From Luteolibacter sp. Y139 (GTDB lineage Bacteria > Verrucomicrobiota > Verrucomicrobiia > Verrucomicrobiales > Akkermansiaceae): a stretch of 64,000 nucleotides of DNA. Where the stretch lies: the NCBI RefSeq assembly GCF_038066715.1, contig NZ_JBBUKT010000017.1, positions 1 to 64,000 of the forward strand, in the 5' to 3' direction. Within the stretch, counting starts at the first letter, position 1; each line of letters begins with the position of its first letter. Positions 1 to 9,068 of this stretch are shown here, one piece after another. The position numbers were made by a program, and so were the translations under genes. The notes under the pieces were generated by a model. That model had not been told where the DNA came from, searched no databases, and saw nothing but the letters and a program-made list of their open reading frames with translations.

Positions 1-249
1 CACCCTCCACGCCGAAGCGACAGTGCTTCCCTCCCCTGCCCAAGGGCTCCCGGAGCCTACGAGGACCGCCTGGCTTTTCGTAAAGCCAGCGTGCCAGGAA
101 AGCCCCCAGAAGCTTGAAACGACTCGCTTTCGGCCGCGCTCCGTAAAGATTCCCCTTGGGTATATCAAAGCTCCGGGTCTACGTAGAAGAGAGTCGGCGC
201 ACTCCGCTGGCGAAGGACGAGGCGCCTAGACCTCATGATCAAGAAATCT

Positions 250-530
250 TGCGGCAAGCCTTCTCCTCTGACCGTAGCTGGACCTCCTACGCCTCCTCCC
301 CTGCAATTCCCTCAGCACACGAACCTCCTCCTGAAGATACTCAATGACGTCCTGCTACTGCCGGTTGATTCAACCTGCCAGAGCTATCAGAATGAGAGTT
401 CCGATCCCCATCGCAGTAGGGTGGCAGAGTGACACCCGTTGCACAGTCCAGAAGTGAGCCCCCATCAGGTGGGCTCGATGAATACTGAAAATCAGATAAT
501 TCCGCGACGATCGAGTTTCTGGGCACTACG
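250..530 (-). mobile_element. Degenerate IS remnant (transposase N-terminal end)
   Basis: This segment aligns with bases 18250-18501 of the IS farther right. The shared outer end TCGAGTTTCTGGRCACTACG lies at 511-530 here and 18482-18501 there, and the frame encoding IEYLQEEVRVLR is recognisable on the minus strand. The reading frame contains stops (one follows LAG where the other copy reads LAGWINRQ), so it is dead. Only the transposase start and one outer end remain. The rest of 1-770 holds no gene I can support; a small perfect hairpin (CTGGCTTT, 4-nt loop, AAAGCCAG) sits at 70-89. Confidence 0.7.
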
Positions 531-770
531 CGGACTAGAGAATTTTCTCCAAATCATTTGCTGCGTGTGCCACGCTCAGCACCTCCTCGAGGCAGACCGG
601 CGGTTCTTGGTCGCACGTTTAACACTTCAATCTTGATGTAGATGAAGGCACACGAGATTTAGCCCGCTTCAATGGTGGGCTCGTCGAGGCACCAAACAGC
701 CTAGCAGGCGCGCTCCCAAATGAGACGTTGAACTATCTGCAACACAGATCGATCCCTAGCGGCGGAAGCC

Positions 771-1622
771 TTACTCTGGTGGAAGAGCTCTCAGAACGCT
801 CGGAGCGGGCGAAATGGGCCGCAAGTTGAGCATCGATACCATCCCGCCCACATCATCCTGCGTCCTCACAAAGCACCATTCGATATCCGCCTTCTTCTCG
901 GCATCGTGAACCTTGAAGGCCACAGGCCAATACTCGACCGTGTCCCCATTGTGGAGATTCATGATCAAGGAGGAGGGATTGGTTCGGCTTGGTTCCGATC
1001 GCAATGCCAGGAATCCATCCGGCGAATTCACCACGGCGCGGCCGGGCGATGACAATGAATAGCCCTTCTCATGCAGGAAGAAATACGCCACGACCCGCTC
1101 CCCTTTAATTTTCGGCCCCGTGGTGGTGTCAACGATTTCATATCGGCGATAACTGATGGTTTGCTTCGCCTCGTTTTCGCGGGTGAATGCGGAAACCGCC
1201 AGTGCCACATCGGCCGTCCAAATCTTCCCCTGAAAATTCCGGGCCCCATAACAAAGCACTCGCATCGTGAGGCTCTCGTACTTGTTTTTGAGAAGCTCCT
1301 GATGATTCGCCTCGATCTCCTGGGGGCTTAGAACCTTGTCGAACGAGAAGGCTCCCGAGGGATCGAAGAAAGATGCAATTCTCCCGTCTCCTTGGGAAGA
1401 ACTGCCCTGCAAGTAGTCGCCGATGAGCTCCTTTATTTTCTGATCAGGAGGGCACTTGTTGAGGGCTTCCTGCCTTTGAGCAGCCAGCGCCTCCAATTTC
1501 TTTCTCGTCTCCTCGGCTTCGGCCGCGCGTTTGATCTCCTGCTGGCGGGCAAGTTCTTCCTGAGCTTTCCGGAACTCCCGCGCCTTCTGCAGTTGGGCAT
1601 TCGCCTCATTCCGGGCATCCAC
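771..1622 (-). CDS. Hypothetical protein with N-terminal coiled coil and SH3-like C-terminus
   Basis: I do not recognise the family. The 283-aa product starts with a GTG codon. Residues 1-55 form a charged Glu/Lys/Arg/Ala-rich coiled coil (KAQEELARQQEIKRAAEAEE). A globular domain follows, and residues 205-265 (FLALRSEPSR, LHNGDTVEYWPV, WCFVR) resemble a bacterial SH3-type fold. The frame is open for 33 more codons upstream, back to the TGA that ends the preceding gene at 1722, and both genes are in the same frame. This may therefore be the 3' half of a longer gene split by one nonsense codon, in which case the GTG is not a true start. No signal peptide is visible from this start. Confidence 0.55.
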   Translation of the reverse strand: MDARNEANAQLQKAREFRKAQEELARQQEIKRAAEAEETRKKLEALAAQRQEALNKCPPDQKIKELIGDYLQGSSSQGDGRIASFFDPSGAFSFDKVLSPQEIEANHQELLKNKYESLTMRVLCYGARNFQGKIWTADVALAVSAFTRENEAKQTISYRRYEIVDTTTGPKIKGERVVAYFFLHEKGYSLSSPGRAVVNSPDGFLALRSEPSRTNPSSLIMNLHNGDTVEYWPVAFKVHDAEKKADIEWCFVRTQDDVGGMVSMLNLRPISPAPSVLRALPPE

Positions 1623-1721
1623 CTCGTATGTATAGGCCGTCAGGCTTGCCGTCGGATCGGATTTATCGTGTTTGATCTGGGACGGGGTGATCCGCGCCGC
1701 AAACTTGCAGCAGTTGTAGAA

Positions 1722-2537
1722 TCAAAGCTCTCCTAGCTTCCCCACGTAAAGATTCCGGATGCGCTGGAATTCTACTTCGGATTTGTGGATCCAGTCGTTC
1801 AGCACCACGGGGCTGTTCGTCTCGGTATCCGACTTCGCGGTGTAACGCAGCAGCTCCGCAAGGCACCTCTCATCGTCCGTCAAGGCATCGCGCAAGATGT
1901 GCTCGTAGGAGGCGATGGCTAGCCTGCACAGTTCGCGCGACTTGTCCTGAGTTTCCTTGTGCCGTGCTTGCTTGTCGATGAATTCTTCTGTCGCCGTTTT
2001 GATCTTGTCGGCACCGGGGAGCTTGGAAAGCCGGTCTCCCGAGATCGCATCGAGCACCGGAGACGACGTCACCCGCACTGCCAGGATATGATTGATGACA
2101 GCACCGTAGAATGCCGGGGAAAAGAGTTCCTTTACACCGTAGATATCGCCCACGAGCGGACACCTGAAGTCGTAAGGCACCGGCTTCCCTTTGTCCGCCG
2201 ATTCCGCGAGCCATTTCACAGCGGCGGTCAAATTCGCATTGCCGGAGCCGGCATCCTTCACAGCCTGTGCCGCCACGGCAGCAGCATAGATGTGCCTGCT
2301 CGCAAAATCTTCACTGTCACAAGCCACTTTCAGCGCATCGATCGCTTCCCGCAATAGCCCCTGGTCCCCGGAAAAGCTATACGACATCAATAGTGCCTTC
2401 GCGACCTGGAGGGAGGCGGACGGACTGCCCTTCGCTGCCATCGCATCCAAGTAGCGGCTATAGTCGCTGGAGTCCTCCAGATACGGGAGCAATGCTGAAA
2501 TGATCTCCTCTCGATTCTCGTGGGCCATCCTCACCAC
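1722..2537 (-). pseudogene. Hypothetical helical protein fused at its 5' end to a transposase fragment
   Basis: This is an alpha-helical protein of 271 aa with no family I recognise; the Ala-rich helix pairs (SLQVAKALLMSYSF, REAIDALKVA) look TPR/Sel1-like. Its first residues (VVRMAHENRE) are not native. They match the transposase motif LVLRMAEENRG of the IS at 17301-18501, and the transposase-like frame continues upstream (SSG, VGRPLTAE) to an in-frame TAA near 2590. The native 5' end was evidently replaced by an IS remnant. Downstream, a single TGA separates it from the next gene in the same frame. It is probably a broken gene; the start given is simply the first start codon after the TAA. 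Confidence 0.5.
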
Positions 2538-2635
2538 CAGACCTCGTAGATGCTCAGCCGTCAGGGGACGTCCAACCCATCGGCCACCACTCGAATCTTA
2601 TTTCGCTGCAATCAGCTCCCCTCGCTCGGAGGAGC
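2512..2635 (-). mobile_element. Internal fragment of the same IS transposase
   Basis: Bases 2512-2635 align on the minus strand with about 18035-18165. Translated, ELIAAK-stop-DSSG, VGRPLTAE and LVVRMAHENRE correspond to KLIAAKYDSSG, VGRPPTAD and LVLRMAEENRG of the better copy. It carries a TAA where the other copy has Tyr. No outer IS end is present, so it is an internal fragment. Nothing else is recognisable between 2636 and 2846. Confidence 0.75.
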
Positions 2636-2846
2636 GCCTCCCCACCCGCTCGGGACAAATACCCGGAGAGGAACCAGAGCCCCTCATTGGCCTAAACAAA
2701 GCTTCGCAGACGTCGGCTCGTTCCGCGCTCCCACCGGCGTCCTCGTAGGAGAAATAAAGAAGATGCTGTCCACCCTCAGCGCGACGACGTCGGAGTGCGG
2801 CACGCTATCCTAGATCAATTGCTGCTGCCGCGCCTAAGCTCCCTGA

Positions 2847-5093
2847 TTAGTCCCCCTTGAGAGGCTTGGTCATTTTTCCAGTGCAAGCCGCTCCAATTTT
2901 GCGAAAAGCGGCGCAATTGTCCTCGAAGAGAACGTCTCCTTGGTCTCGGAAGGCGGCCTCAAAGGCAGACCAAGCGCAATGAGGCGGGGCCGAGCTGCCG
3001 TGATCTAAACCTCCGAAAACCATTACGCCGCCTGGCTTCAAAAGGCTCCAGCCCTGACAGGCGGCAGACAGGAGTTCATGCGGCGGATTTTCGCAGGCAG
3101 CCAAATGGATAAAGTCGAAGCTCTCCCAGTAGTCGTCGCTAGCAATCATCCAAGCGAGAACTTCCGCGAAGTTACCGTGGTAGAGTTCGATACCTCGTCC
3201 GTCCTGGCGGCGGGTAAGATTCTCCACAAAGGCCTCTCGAGTTTGCACCGAAAGCTCGTTGGCGGGATTGTGGAGCTCAACACAGTGGACTTCGCTTGCG
3301 GGATGGGTGAAGAGAATGTCCAACATCACATTCGCGCTCACGCCATCTGATGCTCCAATCTCAAGTGCTCTCACTGGTTCCTCCGAGGCGAACCAGATTT
3401 CCCAGCGCTCCAGATCTTCCCGGAACCATCCCGTATTTTTTATTCCACGATAGCCCTTCGCAATCTCGCGCCAGTAGCCGCTTCTGGCCACCGTTTGGCG
3501 CGGGCCAATGCATGCCAAGCCGCGGGAGCTCGGTAGACGACGCACAGGGTATCCGGCCGCCTCCAGGTCCGCCAATAGGTCCACGGCATTGCGCGCCCGC
3601 GTATCGTGGAGCAGCACTTGATCCGCGACGGAAAGCCCGAAGGTACACACCGCTTCCAAGTTCCCAGCCCGCCCCGGGAAAATGGCATTCACGAGGACAA
3701 AGTCCGGTCGAAAAACAACGTCATCGGGGCGCGGCATGCCACCTTTCTGTGGTGCACGGATCTCCACTTCTCGCTCTTGGTGAAGCCCCCGGCATACGTG
3801 GTTCCGCCATTCGGGGTCGGCTTCGAGCGAGAGCACTCGACATCCTGCATCGAGCAGTGCAAGCGTCGAATTCCCGCAACCGATTTCCACTACCGTCCGC
3901 GCGCCGCTGCGTCTGCAGAAGCGCACGAGCCACGCATATTCTTCGCATTGGAGGGACCAGTCAGCGAAGGCCGCCACGGAGAACCGCGGCATACCGGCAA
4001 GATTCAGAGGCTCCAGTCGAGGCGATGGCGGCTGCGGGTGTGTGCAAATCAATTCGTGGGCGGGCTCCGTTTTCACAGGGTGACAGACACCGGCGGCGAC
4101 CTCTTTCACAATCGGCCGGAAGCGAAAAACCGTAAGCAGTCGGCGGAAGTCGCGGCTACGCATCCAGTCCAGACAGCGCAGATCCGCTTGATTTGCCAAG
4201 GTGGGGAAGAGGATCTCGTGAAAGGTGAAGCAGCCGTGTTTCTCCCGGAAGTCCAGCGCCGCGCGGATAAGCCGCGCACTTTTGCGGCTGAGTGGCTTGA
4301 AGGCGCGCCATGGATCACGAAACCAAGGTTCAGCAAGATTCCAGTGATCCCAAGCTGGATCGCTTTCTCGGGAGACTACATCAATGCCGGAGAAATCCGC
4401 GCCGGAAGCTGCGGTCTCCCTTACCAGCGCCTCGAAGAAAGAGGGGTTTCCCGCCACGTCATCCTCCACGAACCAGACTGCCTCGTCCTGCTGAAGGGTC
4501 CTCTCGAGATGATACATCGCGCGCGACCATGCTGTAATGATGGGAAAAGGGGATGAGTTGCTCATCAGTCCTCCGTATCCCTTCACCACGTCGTCGCCAT
4601 ACCAGATGCCGTTCTCGCCCGGGCTATCAAGGATTATCTCCGCCTGCCCAAGCGGAGAGAGGAGCTGCCGCAATCGCCGTGCCGCCGGACTGTCTTGGCG
4701 CGCTAGAATGAGGAAGCGTTCCTTTATAGGCCTGTCTGTTGTGTCCGGCTCTTGCCTCGGCCCAAGGGCCTTACGCAACGCAGTCTTCTCCGGCTCCAAT
4801 CCTCGGTCCATCTCGATGGCTTTGCCGATCGTGCATTCGAAATCGTCCAAGGGTTCGCCTCCCCCCTTCGCCTCCGGCCGCCAGCGGGAAACTTCCGCCG
4901 CATCAACTACCACGCCGCTTTCGCCTGCCCAGGGAGGCGTGATCCGAACTGAATCCCAAGAGTGGAAGGATATATCCACATCTCCGAGCTTCGCCAACGG
5001 TCCGGTGACATGCTCGCGCAGACTATCCGCCGCAGGACGCAGGCTGTGGTGGACCATGCCACGGAAGATGATCGGGTTCGGACCCTTACTCAT
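2847..5093 (-). CDS. Multidomain surface-glycan protein: glycosyltransferase-like region plus two SAM methyltransferase domains
   Basis: A large cytoplasmic fusion protein of about 748 aa. The N-terminal region (FRGMVHHSLRP, then DVDISFHSWDS) resembles the start of capsule-type glycan enzymes. The middle region has an acidic loop, VWFVEDDV, like the DxD nucleotide-sugar site of GT-A enzymes. Two class I SAM-binding motifs follow in tandem: VVEIGCGNSTLALLDAG with acidic SLEADPEW, and ALEIGASDGVSANVM with HCVELHN. The start is uncertain: upstream ATGs at 5120 and 5228 are in frame, and I chose the one nearest the first domain. It runs divergently from the GT90/DUF707 pair, which suggests a shared job in polysaccharide synthesis and O-methylation. 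Substrate unknown. Confidence 0.7.
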   Translation of the reverse strand: MSKGPNPIIFRGMVHHSLRPAADSLREHVTGPLAKLGDVDISFHSWDSVRITPPWAGESGVVVDAAEVSRWRPEAKGGGEPLDDFECTIGKAIEMDRGLEPEKTALRKALGPRQEPDTTDRPIKERFLILARQDSPAARRLRQLLSPLGQAEIILDSPGENGIWYGDDVVKGYGGLMSNSSPFPIITAWSRAMYHLERTLQQDEAVWFVEDDVAGNPSFFEALVRETAASGADFSGIDVVSRESDPAWDHWNLAEPWFRDPWRAFKPLSRKSARLIRAALDFREKHGCFTFHEILFPTLANQADLRCLDWMRSRDFRRLLTVFRFRPIVKEVAAGVCHPVKTEPAHELICTHPQPPSPRLEPLNLAGMPRFSVAAFADWSLQCEEYAWLVRFCRRSGARTVVEIGCGNSTLALLDAGCRVLSLEADPEWRNHVCRGLHQEREVEIRAPQKGGMPRPDDVVFRPDFVLVNAIFPGRAGNLEAVCTFGLSVADQVLLHDTRARNAVDLLADLEAAGYPVRRLPSSRGLACIGPRQTVARSGYWREIAKGYRGIKNTGWFREDLERWEIWFASEEPVRALEIGASDGVSANVMLDILFTHPASEVHCVELHNPANELSVQTREAFVENLTRRQDGRGIELYHGNFAEVLAWMIASDDYWESFDFIHLAACENPPHELLSAACQGWSLLKPGGVMVFGGLDHGSSAPPHCAWSAFEAAFRDQGDVLFEDNCAAFRKIGAACTGKMTKPLKGD

Positions 5094-5408
5094 GACGGGG
5101 AAAGGTGATTCCGAGTGCATTATCTGCTTGTCATTGTCTCGCCGCGGCGAGACACGTGGTGAAATCTGAGCATTAGGTGGGGTATTGCCATCGCGGCGAC
5201 CCCAGCAAGCTGTCGTTGGCCGGATCATCAGCGTCTATTTTCGGAACATCTTGAGCCAAAGTTTCCCCAAAGTTCACCCCATCGTGTCACTTGATTACCT
5301 GATTGAGCCTGGAGCCTTGCTCCTGTGGTTTGTGAGGGGATCAGATATGGGTAAATCGGGCCTATATCAAGCATAGTCTTGTTGGAATCCCCGCATTTCC
5401 TCGATTGC

Positions 5409-6243
5409 ATGCACCGAAACCAACTTCAATTCCATGTGGAAGGTGGACGCATCCACAAGACGCTTCTGACCCAATACGAAAACCGTGGGGATTGCGCGTT
5501 CGAGTTCTTACAGGATTTAGTGCTGAACTGGCCGCACCTTTTTGAGGGGAGAGATGGCTCGGTTTTTTATGGGGATTCGCCGCCCTCGGTGGATCTCGCG
5601 ATGAGAGCGTTAAATTTTTGCAGCGCCACACTGACAGGCAATAATGGACCCTGGTTGCCATTTCCCTGTACCTATGCGTTTTGCTGGCCGCAGATCGGCG
5701 TGCCGGATGCAGAGGCTATGATGGAAGAGATGCTGGAGGACGAGCGGGAATGGGCTTATCCAAAGGTCTTCTCGATCGGCACCATGCAGTATCCTGTGCG
5801 CGGAAAGCTGGCGAAAGCCTATCCGGATCGGCTTGATGTCGAGCGGAGCCGCATTGATCCGATGTCTCTCGTTTCAAAAACCAGACAGGTCTCGCTGCCG
5901 GACCACCGGCTCTTCAAATATTGGGTCGATTGCCCCGGGCGAGGCTACTCTGCTCGCCTCAAGTGGCTGTTGGCCACCGGACGGCCTGTGCTTGTAGTGG
6001 GGCGAGATGGAGCTCTGGTTCCATTTCGTGCCGGTTGCGGCGGATCTTTCCGATCTGCTGGAACATCACGCACGGCTGGAAGAAGATCTCGACCTCTATG
6101 CACGGATTTCCCGGAACGGCAGGGCATGTGCCGCGCGCAGGCTGCGGGTGGAGGACGAGTTGGTCCATGTTACAAAGCGGTTGAGCAAAGCACTTGGCCT
6201 ACCACTGGACACGGTAGAGAAAGATGTCCGTTGCGATCCATAA
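5409..6243 (+). pseudogene. GT90 (LpsA/CAP10-like) glycosyltransferase, frameshifted
   Basis: The product matches the GT90/CAP10 fold: PKVFSIGTMQYPVRGKLA in the middle and the hallmark SLPDHRLFKYWVDCPGRGYSARLKWLL near residues 180-205. The conserved continuation, LWFHFVPVAADLSDL, is found only in the next frame (from about 6004), so a one-base gain or two-base loss lies near 5998-6006. Left unrepaired, the first frame runs on to 6248 with a meaningless tail. GT90 enzymes transfer glucose or xylose in LPS and capsule synthesis. The second frame ends at 6243, inside the start of the next gene. ATG 5409 is preferred over TTG 5379. A sequencing error is the alternative explanation. Confidence 0.75.
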
Positions 6244-7483
6244 TATGAACGGAACGAAAGAACAATTGGAAGAGTTCCTGATATCCGGTGAGGAGTATCG
6301 CTGGTTCATCGACCCGGAAGTGCATCTCGACGGAAACTGGGAGGATTTTCGCGGGGCCTTTATACGGTGTGACGCGGACCTCCTGGCCACCGTAGTGCGG
6401 GCAGGACCGGAGGACCCTACTTGGAATTGGTGGCCTTCCTTGAAGCAAAGAGGCCAGCCCGTGGCAGTGACCGAAGGGGTTGCCGCGCTGCTGCCTCTGA
6501 TGCGTCTCAGCAGCCGTGCGGCGGAAGCGATCCTTGCCGGGATTGCGAATGGCTGGGAAGGGCATCCTGAGGCACTGATTCCGACGCTGGTGAGCTTGGC
6601 GGAGCTCAAGATAGAGGACATTGGCGGCTTGGGGAGTTTCACACCGGAAGAACGGCAGAGGCGATGGTACGGTGAGCGGACTTGGCATTGGCGGGGACCG
6701 GTGGAACACGTGCCGGGGATGTTGCATTTCCCCGTTCCAACCGCGCAGCGTGACTTGGCTCCCGTGCGTCTCACTCCCGCTACCGTCCCGCCGCGCATGC
6801 TCTACGTTTCGCCGGTCGGCGCCCCGGCATCGAGTCTGTTGCCAATTACGCTGGACGTCTTCCGGAATGCTGGTGCGGATTGCCTCCTGCTACAGTACGA
6901 CGAGGCGGAACTGGGAATTCCGGAGGATGTACGGGCGATCCGTGACCGAGACTACAAATGGCCCTTGGCTTACCGCAATCTCCACCCCGATGTGGTCGCG
7001 GACTACGACTACGTATTCTTCTGGGACGACGATTTGGGAATCAAAGGATTCGATCCGGCAAGGTTCGTCAGGATCATGCAGATAAACCATCTGGCAATGG
7101 CGCAGCCGGCGATCGAATCACCCCATTGTCTTTCCCACGCGATCACGTCCCGCAAGCCGTGTCCGCCATGGCGAGGGTCGGAGGGAACAGCTCCAAGGAG
7201 GATCGTGGGAAGGCTCACGAATTTCGTGGAAATCATGGCACCAGTATTCACGCGGGACGCGTGGCGGACGGTCTACTCATATGTAGATCCTGGCAGCCAC
7301 AGCGGATGGGGTTACGACTATATCCCGGTGGGGGCGAAGGGCATTGTGGATGCGCTTCCCGTGGTGCATACTCGCGCTGTGCAATCGTTTAACAGCAAGT
7401 CTCAGGGAGAGTTCGAGTGCTTCTTATACAGCCAAGGGCTCTTCGCCCACCCGCACACCGAGTACGGGTGGCTGTTCGAGTAA
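6224..7483 (+). CDS. DUF707-family glycosyltransferase-like protein with extra N-terminal domain
   Basis: A 419-aa protein whose C-terminal half (from about residue 185) is a DUF707-type domain: PPRMLYVSPVG, a long acidic strand DYDYVFFWDDDLGIKGFD (likely DxD metal/nucleotide-sugar site), and AQPAIE. Residues 1-180 form a second domain (YRWFIDPEVHLDGNW, then TWNWWPSL) that looks like a degenerate glycosyltransferase partner region. The gene overlaps the end of the GT90 reading frame by 20 bases and has an AGAGAAAG sequence just before ATG 6224, so the two were probably translated together. DUF707 proteins sit in polysaccharide loci of plants and bacteria; the donor and acceptor here are unknown. 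Confidence 0.75.
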   Translation: MSVAIHNMNGTKEQLEEFLISGEEYRWFIDPEVHLDGNWEDFRGAFIRCDADLLATVVRAGPEDPTWNWWPSLKQRGQPVAVTEGVAALLPLMRLSSRAAEAILAGIANGWEGHPEALIPTLVSLAELKIEDIGGLGSFTPEERQRRWYGERTWHWRGPVEHVPGMLHFPVPTAQRDLAPVRLTPATVPPRMLYVSPVGAPASSLLPITLDVFRNAGADCLLLQYDEAELGIPEDVRAIRDRDYKWPLAYRNLHPDVVADYDYVFFWDDDLGIKGFDPARFVRIMQINHLAMAQPAIESPHCLSHAITSRKPCPPWRGSEGTAPRRIVGRLTNFVEIMAPVFTRDAWRTVYSYVDPGSHSGWGYDYIPVGAKGIVDALPVVHTRAVQSFNSKSQGEFECFLYSQGLFAHPHTEYGWLFE

Positions 7484-7684
7484 GGTGCGAATTTCGCCTC
7501 TAATCCTTCTGGTGGAGTTTCACCGCACCGTCCCCCCAGACTGATGCCGTCAATCAGGTCAAATCCTTGCGCCGGTCAGTGGCTGGGCCTTGCCTCGCTT
7601 GGGAGGACGCCAGCGGGCGAGAAGCTATCTCCGGAAAACTTGGTGAGGACGATGAAACGGATACGGCTGTGGATCCCTTCGAAA

Positions 7685-8965
7685 TCAGAAGACCTCGTCT
7701 AGAACTTCACATTCGTCCACTCGTGCGATCGCAGTGTTTACGATTTGTTCGATCTCCCCGGCAAGCTCTTGGGGCGAGTCACGGAGATGTTCGTATGTAG
7801 CAAGGACTTGTCCGCCAATCGAAGGAAGCCGTGACCGGCAGCTATCGCACCTCGGCCAATAGAACTTCTCCATCACTTTCCCGGCATCTGCCAGCGCGAA
7901 AAGTTCCGAAATCCGATCCGCACCTCCGCGGCGAGGGACATCCTGCAACGCTTCTCGCTCCACAATCCCTCCAAAGTTGAGAGGGGCTTCCGCGACTGGA
8001 ATGACTGCCGGGCGGCCATCCAAGTCTCCCCGCGACTTTATGTGCTCGAAGTCGACCACGATATTGCGGGGGCCTCCGGCGGTTTCGGAATTGAGTTGGA
8101 TATTCAGGATATAGGCTTCCAGTTCCTCCGAACCACAAACTTGGACCGCAAACTCGCGGAGGGAGTTCTTGTGCTCCCTGTCGTCTGCACGAAAGAACAT
8201 TTGCATCGTTCCGTCCTCATTGTAGCGGGTAGCGCCCCGCTCACTCACGCTATAAAGGGGATGTGAAAGCAAGGACAGGCCGAAGGTCCTCAGCGTGTAT
8301 TCCATATCCAGCATCCTTGTGATGTTCTCATCCGTTCCGTGAACGAGATCGCAGCGGCTCCGGAAGCTTGCTTCCCTCACCATGATCACCGCCGGAGCCA
8401 TGCGGTTCTCACGGAAGATTTCAACTGGAATCTCAATCAGCGCATAGACTTTCGCCGGCCGCCAGCCCGAGTGGGGATTACCATAGCTACCCACTCGGTT
8501 CGCGATCCGGTCAACCACTCGTGATGCCACATACTCCACAAAGCCGCGGGTGAGATCTTGCAGGCCATCGTGCGTGGGACGATCTTGCAGCCAGAAGGAA
8601 GGGGACGCCCCAGAACCCTTCAACTCGAATGTCATATCATCGAAATCCGGAGGACAGAAGTAAGTACACCTCCCCATCAACGGGTGGCGCATCCCGGTAA
8701 GTTCAGGATACTCGCCAGGGCTACGCTTCAAGATTTGGAAAGCCGGGTTCTCGATCAGCTGGCGGCTTGTAAGCATCGCCAAATTCGCCCCGAGCCAATG
8801 GCGGATCTCCGGCGGCGACATCTTGCCGAAGGCGTTAGGAAAGTCACATTGCAGCGCTTCAACATTGGCACTCAACACCCGTGCATTGCCCAAATTCTGA
8901 AGCTGGACCGGATAAATCGTCGTCGCTTCATCCCCGGAAAGATTTCGCTGCACCCAGTTCGACAT
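7685..8965 (-). CDS. Hypothetical protein, 426 aa
   Basis: I do not recognise this protein. It has no signal peptide or membrane segment, so it is probably cytoplasmic. A CxxC pair (RCDSCRSR) near residue 370 suggests a structural metal site, and the C-terminus is acidic and helical (ELAGEIEQIVNTAIARVDE). The length, good codon use and lack of overlap with better candidates support a real gene. It lies in the glycan locus but faces the DUF707 gene convergently, with about 200 bases between them holding nothing recognisable. Role unknown. Confidence 0.65.
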   Translation of the reverse strand: MSNWVQRNLSGDEATTIYPVQLQNLGNARVLSANVEALQCDFPNAFGKMSPPEIRHWLGANLAMLTSRQLIENPAFQILKRSPGEYPELTGMRHPLMGRCTYFCPPDFDDMTFELKGSGASPSFWLQDRPTHDGLQDLTRGFVEYVASRVVDRIANRVGSYGNPHSGWRPAKVYALIEIPVEIFRENRMAPAVIMVREASFRSRCDLVHGTDENITRMLDMEYTLRTFGLSLLSHPLYSVSERGATRYNEDGTMQMFFRADDREHKNSLREFAVQVCGSEELEAYILNIQLNSETAGGPRNIVVDFEHIKSRGDLDGRPAVIPVAEAPLNFGGIVEREALQDVPRRGGADRISELFALADAGKVMEKFYWPRCDSCRSRLPSIGGQVLATYEHLRDSPQELAGEIEQIVNTAIARVDECEVLDEVF

Positions 8966-9068
8966 GTTAGAGCAATGCTAGGATATTCCGTCAGGCAAAG
9001 GCTTGCAGGATTGGTTTCCCGGCCAGGCAATTGATTTCTCGCTGAGATTGTGCTTCGCCAAGGAGGGC

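Noticed and set aside
3350-5169. Several 200-300-aa plus-strand ORFs
   Set aside because: They overlap the methyltransferase fusion gene in antisense and show no domain signature.
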